Under the pieces are notes generated by a model. That model was given only the letters and a program-made list of their open reading frames with translations. It did not search any database and had not been told where the DNA came from. 64,000 bases of DNA from Liopterus haemorrhoidalis. Its lineage: Eukaryota; Arthropoda; Insecta; Coleoptera; Dytiscidae. Both the position numbers and the translations under genes were made by a program. Where the stretch lies: assembly GCA_963971575.1 (NCBI GenBank), contig OZ020613.1, forward strand, positions 50,276,250 through 50,340,249, written 5' to 3'. Of this stretch, positions 22,055-32,900 are shown piece by piece (the stretch's first letter is position 1; each line of letters begins with the position of its first letter).

Positions 22055-22150
22055 AATTAAGTTATTATGTAAGATACAATGTACTGGTTAATAGCCAGAG
22101 TAGCTAAAACCAATAAATATATTTAAAAAAAAAAAAATATATATATTAAT

Positions 22151-22439
22151 GAGAATTTAATAAATTATAGATATAAAATTTGCTGATTTGATTTCTTTGT
22201 GTCAACACAAAGTCAATTCAAATACTGAATGTAAATTTATAGTAAATAAATTAATAAAGTGTATGTGTACTGTACTACTGTGCTTTAAAACACCCAACAA
22301 AATCTTGAATTTGTAATATGTTTCATTTAGTATTTAGTGCAATTCAGAATAAATTAAATCAAATTTTACTTGTTTTGGACACTGGCTATATTCGAAAATA
22401 TACCCCGTGCCCATGACAACGGGGTCTGAAATTTTAAAT
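22151..22439. other. AT-rich spacer
   Basis: No gene. A short hairpin CCCCGTG...CAACGGGG near 22404-22424 lies at the 3' side of the piggyBac remnant and might be its terminal region. Confidence 0.35.
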
Positions 22440-23164
22440 TTCACGAGATCTAATCGGTTGATAAAATATATGAGAGGAATAATCACAATAACTTTTATTT
22501 AACGGTAATTGCATTACACGGTTTCCCAATTTTCCCCCATTTTCGTTATTTGCAGAATGCAGCATTCGTAACAGATTGATATGTCTGTAAAGTGACATAA
22601 GTTTTGAAAATCTTGGAGTTGATAAATAAGTATCAGTACTCGAATAATCACTTATTCTTCTTTTTTTCACAAGCAGAATCAACAAACTCACGGCTACAAA
22701 ATAATATAATTCCTTCTCTGTTGTATCCTTCCATTGTTTAGCGTGAGAATTTTGTAATAATTGTTTCTTGCTTGAAAATTTAAAAAAATAATTTGTCTCT
22801 TCTGCAATTTTTTTCATTGAGTCGATAGCAAAAATGCTTCAAAACATTTCAAAATATTAGATTTTTTCAAATTTTTTTCACGGCAACCTGGATTATCCTT
22901 CAAAAATTCGAAAATTGTAGGTATAAACCTATCCGTTTTCTCCCATTCGTACTCGATATTTCTTCTCTTTTCCGAAGGAGGCACTAAATCTTCATTTACA
23001 TTACCATCGTCATCAACTGACAAATTTACTTGATTATCGTCATCATCACTTGAAATATTTTCCTCGTCACTTTCACTCACAAAGTCATTATTGTCCTCTT
23101 CCCCAGTACTATTCATAAGAATATCATACAATTCTTTGTCGGTCAGATACTTTTTAGCACTCAT
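22440..23164 (-). pseudogene. piggyBac transposase, N-terminal third
   Basis: The ATG near 23164 opens MSAKKYLTDKELYDILM, an acidic leader (ESDEENISSDDDDNQ), then FIPTIFEFLKDNPGC. A frameshift at 22816 is followed by KIAEETNYFFKFSSKKQ, WKDTTEKELYYFVAVSLLIL, ISDYSSTDTYLSTPRFSKLM and RHINLLRMLHSANNENG. This is the N-terminal and dimerisation region of piggyBac transposases. The catalytic Asp residues are all missing, since homology stops near 22440. It is a 3'-truncated relic in the opposite orientation to the piggyBac copy at 6.7 kb. Confidence 0.8.
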
Positions 23165-23323
23165 TTCAGGGTTTATTAAAATATGATTAAAACTGCACAA
23201 CGATTAGATTTATACTGACTAGAATTATAACGCCGTTTTTACTTATAAACACAATAATCCAAAGTAACAGGTTGAAACCTGCAAGCGAATCATTGTTCAT
23301 AACGTTGACGAACAAGATGAATC

Positions 23324-23749
23324 ATGCCAGCGGATCTGTACGTTTCCCGTAATCTGAGACAAAATAATGACTACTCGGAAATCAAGATTTCACATGTCTA
23401 TAGCAATTTTATTAGTCTGTATCATAATTATAATACAGCGAATGCGTTCGATTCCCGTAGTAAGTACCAAAATTTTGCTTGCGTATTAATCCGTTTTATT
23501 CCGGATCGATTGAATGAGAAATTTGGAAATCTCCCTGTCAAATATTTAACGGTGTGTGTTGAAAACGACGATGAGTTGACACTACTGGAAACCGCTATTC
23601 AGAGGTTCACCTTCGTAGCGTCCGCCCCTGATGAGACCCTCGATTGTCATTACAATTATAATGCGTCGAAGGCAGATGGAGATCGCGGCAGCCGAGATGG
23701 CGACCGCATTATTAACGCCGCAACTTCAATATTTAACGAATTATTTTAA
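23324..23749 (+). CDS. Unrecognised 141-residue open frame
   Basis: An uninterrupted frame begins MPADLYVSRNLRQNNDYSEI and includes FACVLIRFIPDRLNEKFGNL and KYLTVCVENDDELTLLETAI. I recognise no family, signal peptide or membrane segment. Its GC content is higher than its surroundings. It overlaps in another frame the upstream part of the ISL2EU-like transposase remnant that follows, so it may be chance openness in a decayed element or an exon. Confidence 0.3.
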   Translation: MPADLYVSRNLRQNNDYSEIKISHVYSNFISLYHNYNTANAFDSRSKYQNFACVLIRFIPDRLNEKFGNLPVKYLTVCVENDDELTLLETAIQRFTFVASAPDETLDCHYNYNASKADGDRGSRDGDRIINAATSIFNELF

Positions 23750-24235
23750 AGAGTCATTTGATGATGTACGTATTGTACTGGACTGCACGGAAGTTTTAGA
23801 ATAAGGACTTATTCTCACTATACCATTAAATTTTTGACAGGAGTTGCACATTCTGGTATGATTACTTTCGTCAGTAAGGCATACGGAGGACGCACGCCAG
23901 ATAAATGAATTTTTGAGCAATCAAAAACTATTGAAAAATTAACACCTTTTGTTGATGCAGTAAAGGTTGTTGATAAGGGCTTATGATAGAAGATCTTACT
24001 TTATCACACAATATAAAATTATATCGACCATCTTTTTTTACGAAGTAGAGGTCAATTTTCAAAAAAGGAAACATAAAAAAGAACACAAAAACTGCTGCAG
24101 CTAGAGTTCATATTGAACGTAGTAATTCCCGAATCAAAGCATTCAAAATTTTAAACAATAAATTACCGTGGACATTAACGCCATATTATGACGACATTTT
24201 TATATGTATATGTGGCAGTGTAAACTTATCTTTGT
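23735..24235 (+). pseudogene. ISL2EU-like DDE transposase remnant
   Basis: Across frames the order is YFKESFDDVRIVLDCTEV (first Asp), FLTGVAHSGMITFVSKAYGG, VDKGL (second Asp position, normally DRGF), IKLYRPSF, and RVHIERSNSRIKAFKILNNK (the Glu helix), ending in YYDDIFICICGSVN. This matches the DDE_Tnp_4-type transposases with VLDCTE that accompany THAP and YqaJ proteins in ISL2EU elements. At least three frame breaks and a stop are present. A YqaJ remnant sits elsewhere in the window, but the two are not adjacent. Confidence 0.65.
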
Positions 24236-24249
24236 ACTACTTGTACCTA

Positions 24250-24285
24250 CAGTGGCGCACCCAGGATTTAGTTTGGGGGGGGGTT
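24250..24285 (+). mobile_element. Orphan hAT-type terminus CAGTGGCGCACCCAGG
   Basis: The sequence CAGTGGCGCACCCAGG followed by a G-run is the same end as the MITE at 52542-52906. I found no matching opposite end downstream, so this is a solitary terminus, cut by the (TA)n tract. Confidence 0.6.
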
Positions 24286-24288
24286 AAT

Positions 24289-24291
24289 GGA

Positions 24292-24379
<88 letters not shown>
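24289..24379. repeat. (TA)n microsatellite, about 90 bp
   Basis: Uninterrupted TA dinucleotides. The frame of alternating Tyr and Ile that it opens is not a gene. Confidence 0.95.
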
Positions 24380-24382
<3 letters not shown>

Positions 24383-25174
24383 AGCCAACAGAAACACGAT
24401 ATAATACCGGTCTACTCCAAGAATCTTGATGCGCCGACCTAGCTCTGTCGATAGGGTGGGAGGGGTTAAATTTATAACGCGCCAGTTAAGATCCCCGAAA
24501 ACTAACAATACCTACAGTAGGACCTCTCAACCAGTCCTACTGTCAGCTCTTGAAGAGACCGGCAGCGCGTAATGTAAACTAAATTACGGCCTATGGCTAC
24601 GGCCCCACTCTACGGTACACGAAGGGCCCACCTACCTTCCGCTTACACTCCCTGAAAGAGAAGGAGGACGCCCCTGAACGACCTACGCTCCTACACGGAG
24701 CATGACTTCAGTGACAGGACGTACAGGTAGTCATAAATCAGAGACAAACGTCTAAGTAAATAATAGTATAATCCAGAAGTTAACTAATTACAAAAAATTA
24801 AACTAGACTACTTACTAAATCATACGGCATAATTATAATGTGTGAATACGATACTCCAGATCTATCGGATCCGTGTCGGAAACCCTGTACGGTATATCGT
24901 GTCAAAACGGTTCTCGTATAGATCCTCAGATGACCTTGCTCCATGGAAGCCAAAACCTACGGAGGAAAAGGTTAGTACCCACGCACTCACGCATTTACAC
25001 CCAGGAAGGAGAATGGACAGGTTACTCGTAAGAGATCTGGTTCCCACTTCGCATCGGAAGCTCGTAAACCACCAATACCACGTAAAGTGTCACACTTCCA
25101 ACACCTCCACCTCCAGATTGAAATATCGCACTTACGCTGTCTCAAAATCACCAATATAAAATAATAGTCTAAAC

Positions 25175-26202
25175 CAGGGATGGGGAGTCGACTGAAAAAT
25201 TATCGACTCCCGACTCTCGACTCCGGAGTCGGTATTTTCGAAAATCGACTCCGACTCCGACTCCCGACTCCTTTTACTGGTAAATTGTAAAGTCTATTCC
25301 AAATGTTTAAGCGGAACTAAATGGAATTTTTATTTTCTTAATTTATCACGAGTTCACTTTTTAACTATCAAAGTGGGCTTTTGTTAAACAAAATGATACA
25401 AAGCTTCATTCAATCCTTAAAAGTTAGTAGATTTCTATATCTAATTCCGCTTAAACCAAAGAAACAGACTATACTTACATTAAATATCTTGGGTTTGGGT
25501 GAGCTGTTTTTATAAAATGTCATTTTCATTTCATCTTGACTATTGAGTCATTTTTAATACAAATTTTCAAATATATTAGTTTAAAAAAAATTGTTTTGTA
25601 TTTTATATAAAGTCTGTTCCTTTGGTTTAGGCGGAACTAGATTTTCGGTTAGTCTGATTTTCGGTTAGTCTGTTCCAAACGATTAGGCGGAACTAACCGA
25701 AAATCTAGATCCGCCTAATCGTTTGGAACAGACTATACTTTATTTTTCATAACATGTCACTTTTTTCTTTTGACATATAAATTTTAGCTGCCAACATGAA
25801 ACATAAAATAATCACGAAGCCCGTTACAACTTGAGAAAATAAAAATCCAGTTTAGTTTCGTTTTAACATAATAAACAAAGTATACAGAAAAAGAAAAATT
25901 AGATATGACTAAAAATTAATTAAATTTTTAACTGGAAAGCGTGAAGGAAACCGGAATTGAATATTTTTAATTTCATTTTCGTTCATGAACAGAGAAAAAA
26001 TGTCGTTCCTGTTTCCGTACTTTAAAAAATTCTGGTAGTATGGTACTTTACTTTCGTTTTCGGATTGTTCTCATCCTTGATAAATATGTAATCAAAGAGT
26101 CGGGAGTCGATAACTTTTTCCGACTCCCGACTCCGACTCCTCCAAAAAGCTTCGACTCCTCGACTCCCGACTCCCAACTCCGACTCCGACTCCCCATCCC
26201 TG
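25175..26202. mobile_element. hAT-like MITE with perfect 8-bp TSD
   Basis: Ends CAGGGATGGGGAGTCG and CGACTCC...CCCATCCCTG are inverted repeats flanked by GTCTAAAC (25167-25174 and 26203-26210). Subterminal regions are arrays of the hexamer-like CGACTC in both orientations. The 1,028-bp interior codes for nothing and includes strong palindromes. The 8-bp duplication and CA...TG ends point to hAT. Confidence 0.85.
25666..25735. repeat. Perfect 26-bp hairpin inside the MITE
   Basis: Arms 25666-25691 and 25710-25735 pair without mismatch around an 18-nt loop. The arm contains TAGTCTGTTCC and TTAGGCGGA. Related half-sites occur near 25294, 25440 and 25612, so the unit has been duplicated in inverted pairs within the element. 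Confidence 0.85.
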
Positions 26203-26447
26203 GTCTAAACCACTTAGTCCACGCGGTTTTCCGGCAAAATGCGATAACCACTTCGGAGGGAACCTTGTCCACAGGTCCCGTTACTCCCAACGGACACGTG
26301 GGCTCGCTGTCCACGACAGGAACACCCAGGGTTCGTTCACCTCGTGGCGCTCGTCCAACGGATCGCCTCCAAAAGGTCCTGGTTGCGTCAAGCAGCGCTC
26401 CTATCGCGTGGTACCTCGCACCAGGGTTGCTTGGCGCTCCTAACGGG

Positions 26448-26552
26448 CTTCAACTTAGTCGTAACTCGGCCTCAATTTAGCTCTAACTCGGCCTCAATTT
26501 AGCTCTAACTCGGCCTCAATTTAGCTCTAACTCGGCCTCAACTTAGCTCCCC
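26448..26552. repeat. 22-bp tandem repeat, about four units
   Basis: The unit CTCGGCCTCAATTTAGCT plus CTAA repeats from 26465 with nearly no change. Flanking partial units begin at 26448 and end at 26552. It lies in the GC-richer block. Confidence 0.85.
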
Positions 26553-27130
26553 AATGTGGCTCTGACTTGGCATAGAACTGGCCCCCAATTGGCACTTCTA
26601 CAAGTATGCATTCTAATTAGAATCTGATGAGAAAACATACCTGTCATTTCACACCTTCAGCACGACTTTCCTCTAAGAAATGGTATCGCAAACACAATCA
26701 CGTGTGTAATCACAATCAGTACAATAAGACACCTTTCTAGCTCATGTCCAGACCACGAAAGAAAGCAGGTCCGGTTTGAGCTATCGCATACGCTACCGTA
26801 TCGGTGACAATAGAAACTAACCCCCTCAAGGATGATTGAGGTAGGCTTCCTGCTATGCCGTTGAGATTCACCGAGAATCCGCACATCAGGGGCAGTGAAC
26901 CAGGGTGAAAACAGATCCATGTATTCCAATATACAGGGCCTGTTTACACCGTAACAATATATAACCGCCCTTTTTTTCAGTTTTTTTTTCTTCAAATTTT
27001 CCGCTTTATTAATGCCATATTTGTTAGCTGAACAGCTATAGGTTGTCGTATATTATTTCTAGGTTATTTTTCAGAGTCTCCTAAACTTTATATGCCCGTT
27101 GCACATTTCATTATATAATTTGATTCCAAA

Positions 27131-27541
27131 ATGAGTGTTGACACATCGGTGGCACATTCCTCCTCCGCTTCCGAGTGCATTATTGGACAAAAATTGTCAT
27201 CGCAGTGCCATAGTTTATACTATTGCAAAGAAATCGGATTCATTCTCATTGGCAGCTTATCGGTTTATGAAAAACTACTCATCAGTCGCAGATTAGAAAT
27301 CGAGCTTCAAGAGGATGATCAAATCTGTTTGGACCATAAAGCCATGTATCTTGAGAAGTACGAAACGACGCAAAAATTGTGTTGCAACCCATTCATAAAA
27401 GAAAACCACATTGTTAAAAGCGAATTGCTACAAGTTGATCTGACGATATCGGATGATCTAAACAAAGTTTCGAAAATACGTATAAAGCCAGGTGAGAAAA
27501 TCTGCTTAAATGCAAAGCTCAGTCACTTCTTTACAATCTAA
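27131..27541 (+). pseudogene. N-terminal part of an unnamed transposase-like gene
   Basis: The ATG at 27131 (context CAAAATGAG) opens 136 codons with SECIIGQKLSSQCHSLYYCK, then LCCNPFIKENHIVKSELLQV and KIRIKPGEKICLNAKL. Cys pairs suggest the first half of a zinc-binding module. Downstream, the segment around PGEKICLNAK recurs 74 nt later as KICPKCKAQY, which looks like the intact second half (CxxC). Either a 74-nt tandem duplication or a GT-AG intron (CAG|GTGAGA to TTTCAG|GTTAG) links this piece to the next. If spliced, a TAG at 27568 would still break it. Family not named. Confidence 0.55.
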
Positions 27542-27606
27542 GAAATGGTGACTTTCATCTTTCAGGTTAGAAAATTTGTCCTAAGTGCAAAGCTCAATAC
27601 CTTTCA

Positions 27607-29600
27607 ATGGTAAAGACGAAAACTGATTTTTCTTCGGATGATTTTGATAACACTGATATAACGGACACAATCAATACAAGTTTGACTGCATTGGGCAGCT
27701 CCGCCTTGAAGATCCGAAGGGTTAGTGACAGAGATAAAATCAGATATGTGAAACGAAAAATTGAGCGTGTGCAGAATGTCTTAGTGGATAAAATAACGAT
27801 TGCCATTGGAGTAGCAGCTGAAGTTATTGGCCAATCTAGTCTATCTGCTGAGTGCAAGTTATGTGAAGATTATGTTGATCTGATAGAGGAAATGAAAACG
27901 AAGTTAGACATATCCAGTAGATCGACAAAAGTTCAGTTGCTAACGATGGCTCCAAAAAGTTGGTCCATAATGAAAGCAGCTAAAAAGTTTGGCGTTTCAG
28001 AACGCATGGTAAAAACGGCTCGAAAACTGAGGAATGAGAAATGCATATGTGCTGTGCCTGATGCAAAAGTTGGTAAATCATTACCAGAAAAAGTTGCCAA
28101 TAAAGTTCGATATAGCTATGAAGATGATGAATTCAGCCGAATGTGTCCAGGCAAAAAAGATTGTGTTTCAGTTCGGATCGATGGTGTCAAAGCACAAAAG
28201 CAAAAGCGATTGCTATTATGTAATTTGAAAGAGATGTACGTGGCATATCAAAAACAAATATATGGTACTGAACTTGGTTTCTCCAAATTTTGCGAGCTGC
28301 GGCCAAAGTGGTGCGTAACCGTCGGTGCTTCAGGCGTGCATTCTGTGTGTGTTTGTACAATACACCAGAATGTAAAGCTAATGCTTCAAGGTGCTAACAT
28401 CAAAGATGATTACAAATCATTAATGGAAAAGATGGTGTGCGATTTGAATGCCAAAGACTGTATGTTGCAACGATGCCAGCACTGCCCTGGTGAAGAAGTA
28501 CTGGTCAAATATTTGGAAGAAACATTTGTGGAGTACGATTCAGAAGAGCTGATTGAATTTAAACAGTGGGTTCATACTGACCGTGAAACGTTGGATACGT
28601 GTATTTTGATGGTGGATAATTTCATCGAAAAGTTAACAAGCAAGATTTGGAAGCTAACAGCCCATCATTTCGTCTCAAAGCATCAGAGTGAATATTTGAA
28701 GTTATTGAAAGAAAAGTTGAAAGAAACGAAACTGACTGTCTTAATTGATTTTGCTGAGAACTACTCGTTCATTGCCCAAAACGCTGCCCAGGGCTTTCAC
28801 TGGGAAAATTCACAAGCCACAATACATCCGTTTGTTGTTTATTACATTGACGCAGAGGCAAAGTCGCAAATTGTAAATTTTTGTATATTCCGATCATATG
28901 CAACATGATACAGTAGCCGTTCACGTATTTATTCAAAAAATGAGTTTTTGTTGACTCAAACAAACATCACAAAAATACACTACTTAGTGATGGTTCAGCT
29001 GCACAATATAAAAATTACAAGAATTTCGTCAATTTGTGCAACCACAAAAAAGATTTCAACATTGAAGCTGAATGGAACTTTTTTGGCACAAGCCATGGAA
29101 AATCGCCCTGTAATGGGGTTGGTGGCACTACTAAACGCTTAACTGCTCGCACAAGCCTCCAACGGCCATCATCTGACTAAATATTGACACCAAAAGATTT
29201 GTTCGACTTTTGTGACCAAAACATACATGGAATTAAATATGTATACGTTCCAAAAGAAGAAGATAACAAGAAATTTCAAGAGGAAAGGTGGAAAGAAAGT
29301 AGCACAATAGCCGGAATGAGAGAACACCATCAATTTATACCTGTCGATTTGAACTCAGTCTGTTTCAGCAGAAATTCAAACGATTCGATAAATTTTGTTG
29401 CCAAAGTTTCTGCTGCCATCTCGAGTTAGAAATTACCCAAACTATTTCCTGGCTGTTATGTTGCCTGTATTTATAACAACAAATGGTGGGTCGGCAACAT
29501 AGTGGAAATTTCAGTTGAACAAAACGATGCACTGGTAAAATTTATGCACCCTCACGGTCCGACTGTTTCATTTTATTGGCCAGAAAAACAAGACGTTTGC
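27607..29600 (+). pseudogene. Unnamed DDE-like transposase family, main body
   Basis: The long frame 27607-28908 (433 codons) includes GVSERMVKTARKLRNEKCI, RMCPGKKDCVSVRIDGVKAQ, FCELRPKWCVTVGASGVHSV, CQHCPGEEVLVKYLEETF, and LTVLIDFAENYSFIAQNAAQ (Asp near 28747). Beyond 28908 the protein continues in other frames with SDGSAAQYKNYKNFVNLC (28987) and WNFFGTSHGKSPCNGVGG (about 29075), then MTPKDLFDFCDQ. The pattern Asp...Asp...HGK-PC-GVGG recurs, from memory, in multicopy uncharacterised proteins of cnidarians and aphids, which suggests a transposase. I cannot assign a superfamily. The terminal codons lie beyond the LINE, at 35757-35863. Confidence 0.6.
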
Positions 29601-29630
29601 TAAGTTCCTGAGCAACATTTCATTTGTATG

Positions 29631-29700
29631 TTAGTTAGTTAGTTAGTTTAAATTTTTGGCGCACAGCAACAAAGGCTATTTGCGCCTAACGCAGCCCATC
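29631..29700 (-). other. LINE 3' stem-loop and (CTAA)n tail
   Basis: On the minus strand GGGCTGCGTTAGGCGC, an AT-rich loop and GCTGTGCGCC form a stem-loop directly before the tetranucleotide tail. The same structure is at 4473-4552. Stem-loops in this position are recognised by the reverse transcriptase in several LINE clades. Confidence 0.75.
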
Positions 29701-29954
29701 TAAATGACTAGACTATATATTAAAAAATAAAAATTTAGACAATAAATAAATAAATAAATAAATAAATAAAATCATTAAAAATACGCATACTCAATAAAAG
29801 AAGTCTTGCACTGACAAACACAAATAAATAATATAAAAAGTCTGTTCGAAAATTTGAACAGACTCAGGGTGATGGTAAGAGGCTGTAAAGGGGCCAATTA
29901 CCATCGTATATCACAGTCAATAACTAGAAACACATTAAAATAAGGTGCAAGACT

Positions 29955-32900
29955 TCACACATAAAACAATAAGTTCGATTCTCTCAGGAAGAGTATCAGC
30001 CTGTCCATGAGTACCCTGTCGTCACCTAAAGCAACTGACAGGTCATAGCACAGGCCTAACCTCTCCCTGACATCCTCGAACTGTACACATTCGGTTAAAA
30101 TGTGTAACACAGACAAATCTGTGTTACACGTCTCACAGACAGGGGACTCTTCACCTCGAAGGAGGTGTCCATGGGTCCACCAACAGTGACCTATACGAAG
30201 GCGTGTGATGGCGGTTTCCTCCCTGCGGTTAATCCTGCAGGAAGAACCCCATGGTTTAACGTCTCCCTTAATCTGTCGTAACTTAACGTTCTGTGTGCGG
30301 CTCCACTCATGTTGCCACATGTCTAAAACCAGATGTGTCAGATGACTCTTTGCGTCATCTGGAAAAACGAAACTCACATCAATCATAGGTCTGCGAGAGG
30401 CGGCTTTTGCAGCTGCATCTGCCGCTTCGTTGCCTTTAATACCAACATGTCCCGGTATCCAAAACAGCTCTACCCTCACATTCTGAGCATTCAGGTTGTG
30501 GAGTAGCAACCGGATCTTTAGTACAAGAGGATGCACTGGATCTGGATCTTGGATACTGTTCAGAGAGCTCAGCGAGTCCGTCAAGATAACACTTGACCGA
30601 CTTTGCTCTGACGAAACAAAACACAGGGCCTTGAAAATAGCGTACAGCTCAGCAGTGTACACACTCGTTATGGAGTGCAGACGGTACTGAAACTGTTGGC
30701 GTGGATTCAAAACAACGAACGCACACCCAACCCTGGTTCCGGATTTTGATCCGTCAGTAAAAATGACAGTATCCTCGAACCTAGGGACCAGTGTTCTTTG
30801 TAACTCATGTTGGTATTCGATAGGCAACGTAGTATCTTTATCAAACCTAGTTAATGTGAGGTTCACAAGTGGACGCGGTAGCGTCCATGGTGGAACAGCA
30901 CACAAAACGAAACTTGCCATTTCAGGCATATTAAAATCAATATCGCCCAAAATGTCGAAAGTCCTCAGACCAAAAGGCCTATTGGCTCTTGGTTTTCTGT
31001 CATATATTTCTGTATGCCTATTTTGTAGAATAGGGTCATACGCGGGATGATCGGGCTTGGCACTGAGTGCAGCCATATACCGCAAGGATAGAATTTTACG
31101 ACGATTGTACAGTGACGGTTCGCCTGCTTCACACAGCAGGCTTAGTATTGGACTGGTGCGAAATGCACCTGTGGCCAATCTAACCCCAGTGTGATGTACA
31201 GTGTCAAGAATTCTTATCTCTTGGTGTTTAGCTGACCCATAAGCTAGACATCCATAGTCCAGCTTAGAGCGCACTAGAGAACGATATAAACGCAACATGA
31301 CAGTGCGGTCTGCACCCCATGTCTTGTGACTGAGGACCCGCAACAAATTGAGCGACTTTTGGCATTTTTTCTTGACGGACAAAAAATGTGCCCGCCAAGA
31401 TAGACGGCTATCGAACACGAGACCCAGAAATCTGGCAGTATCGGCAAATGGTAACTGTGCTCCATTTAGTGTGAGTGTAGGATTGGGATGTACACCCCTT
31501 TTCCTACTAAAATGGACACATACAGTTTTGCTGGTCGAGAATTTAAAGCCATTTTCGGTTGCCCATGTATCGAGACGATTGATAGTCAGCTGAAGCTGAC
31601 GTTCGATTGTACTAGTCTTTTGTCCGGCGACAAAGATACCAATGTCGTCGACAAATATCGAACTCTGTACAGGTAATCGAATACATGAAGCTGCACCGTT
31701 AATGGCAATTAAAAATAGCGTAACGCTCAGTATGGAGCCCTGTGGGACCCCATTGTCCAGTGCGAACATTTGTGACAAGGTATTTCCGATCCGCACCCTG
31801 AAGCGCCGGTTCGACATGAAGTCTTTTATAAAGAACATCAAGCGTCCCCGGAGACCCCAGGAATGTAGAGTACGGAGAATACCATAAATCCATGCAGTGT
31901 CATAGGCTTTCTCAATATCGAAAAACACAGCTACCAGGTGTTTGTTTTCAACGAAAGCATTCCTGATAGCTGTCTCTAGTCTGACCAGATGATCTGCTGT
32001 TGAGCGGTGACGGCGAAAGCCGCACTGTGTGTTGGCCAGCAAGTCGTTTGATTCTAAAAACCAAATCAGACGCTTGCTGATCATTCGCTCCATGAGCTTG
32101 CAGAGACAACTGGTCAGTGATATTGGTCTATAGCTAGAGGGCAAGTGTTTATCTTTCCCGACTTTGGGGATAGGAATTATATGAGATTCCTTCCACTTGG
32201 TCGGGCACTTGCCCTCAGTCCATATCCTGTTATAGACATTCAAAAGCCTAGACTTAGATGATTCCGGAAGATTTCGGATCATACGATAATGTATCGCATC
32301 TGGACCAGGAGAGCTACCCTTACACTTTGACATCGCGCTATCTAGCTCTTCACGAGAGAAAAGCAGGTTGTATACCTCGTCATTCCTAGAAAAGAAATTT
32401 AGAGGTATAGATTCGAGGCCTGCTTTACGAGTTAGAAACTCGGGTGAATAATGTTCAGAGCTAGAATTGAACGCAAAATTAGATGCCAAAGTGTTAGCAA
32501 TTTCGACCGCTGAGGTAACTACGTTACCATTTACCGATAGACCAGCAATGGCTGTAGCTGTATTTAGACCGGATATTTTCCGGACCTTCTCCCAAACTTT
32601 GGCCACTGGAGTGGCAACTGTAACGGTGCATACGTATTTGCGCCATGATTCGCGCTTGCTTTCTTTCACAATCCTCTTAGCACGAGCTTTCGCTCGTTGG
32701 AAGGCTATCATGTTTGTCTCTGTTGGACAACGACGGAATGTATTGAAGAGGTGTCTCCTTTCACGTAGCGCCAAGTCGCATTCCTCGTTCCACCAGGGGA
32801 CGGGAACTCGACGGGGCTGAGTGGATGACAGCGGTATGCTGCTTTCAGCCGCGCTCGTGATGGAATCCGTGAAATGATTCACCTCTTCGTCTACGCTCAA

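Larger units (their letters stand above)
15560..22138 (+). mobile_element. Near full-length LINE (I/R1-like, with RNase H), split by a TIR element
   Basis: The boundaries come from a 12-bp repeat ATATATATTAAT at 15548-15559 and 22139-22150 and a poly-A tail at 22125-22137. The TSD is AT-rich, so its support is moderate. Between them are a 5' UTR, ORF1 with zinc knuckles, ORF2 with endonuclease, reverse transcriptase, RNase H and a C-terminal Cys/His motif, and a short 3' UTR ending AATAAATATATTT. A TIR element (19711-20768) lies between the RT and RNase H regions. Only a few frameshifts are present, so it decayed recently. Confidence 0.85.
24380..26960. mobile_element. Possible solo LTR, interrupted by a hAT MITE
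   Basis: A GC-richer block starts TGTAGCC after the TA tract and ends near 26960 with CCGTAACA. ATAT flanks both sides, which would fit a 4-bp target duplication. Without the nested MITE the block is about 1.55 kb. It has no coherent coding frame and contains a 22-bp tandem array. Solo LTR is one reading (TG...CA ends). Another unclassified repeat is equally possible. Confidence 0.3.

Noticed and set aside
24284..24508. Frame of repeated Tyr-Ile
   Set aside because: Translation of the TA microsatellite.
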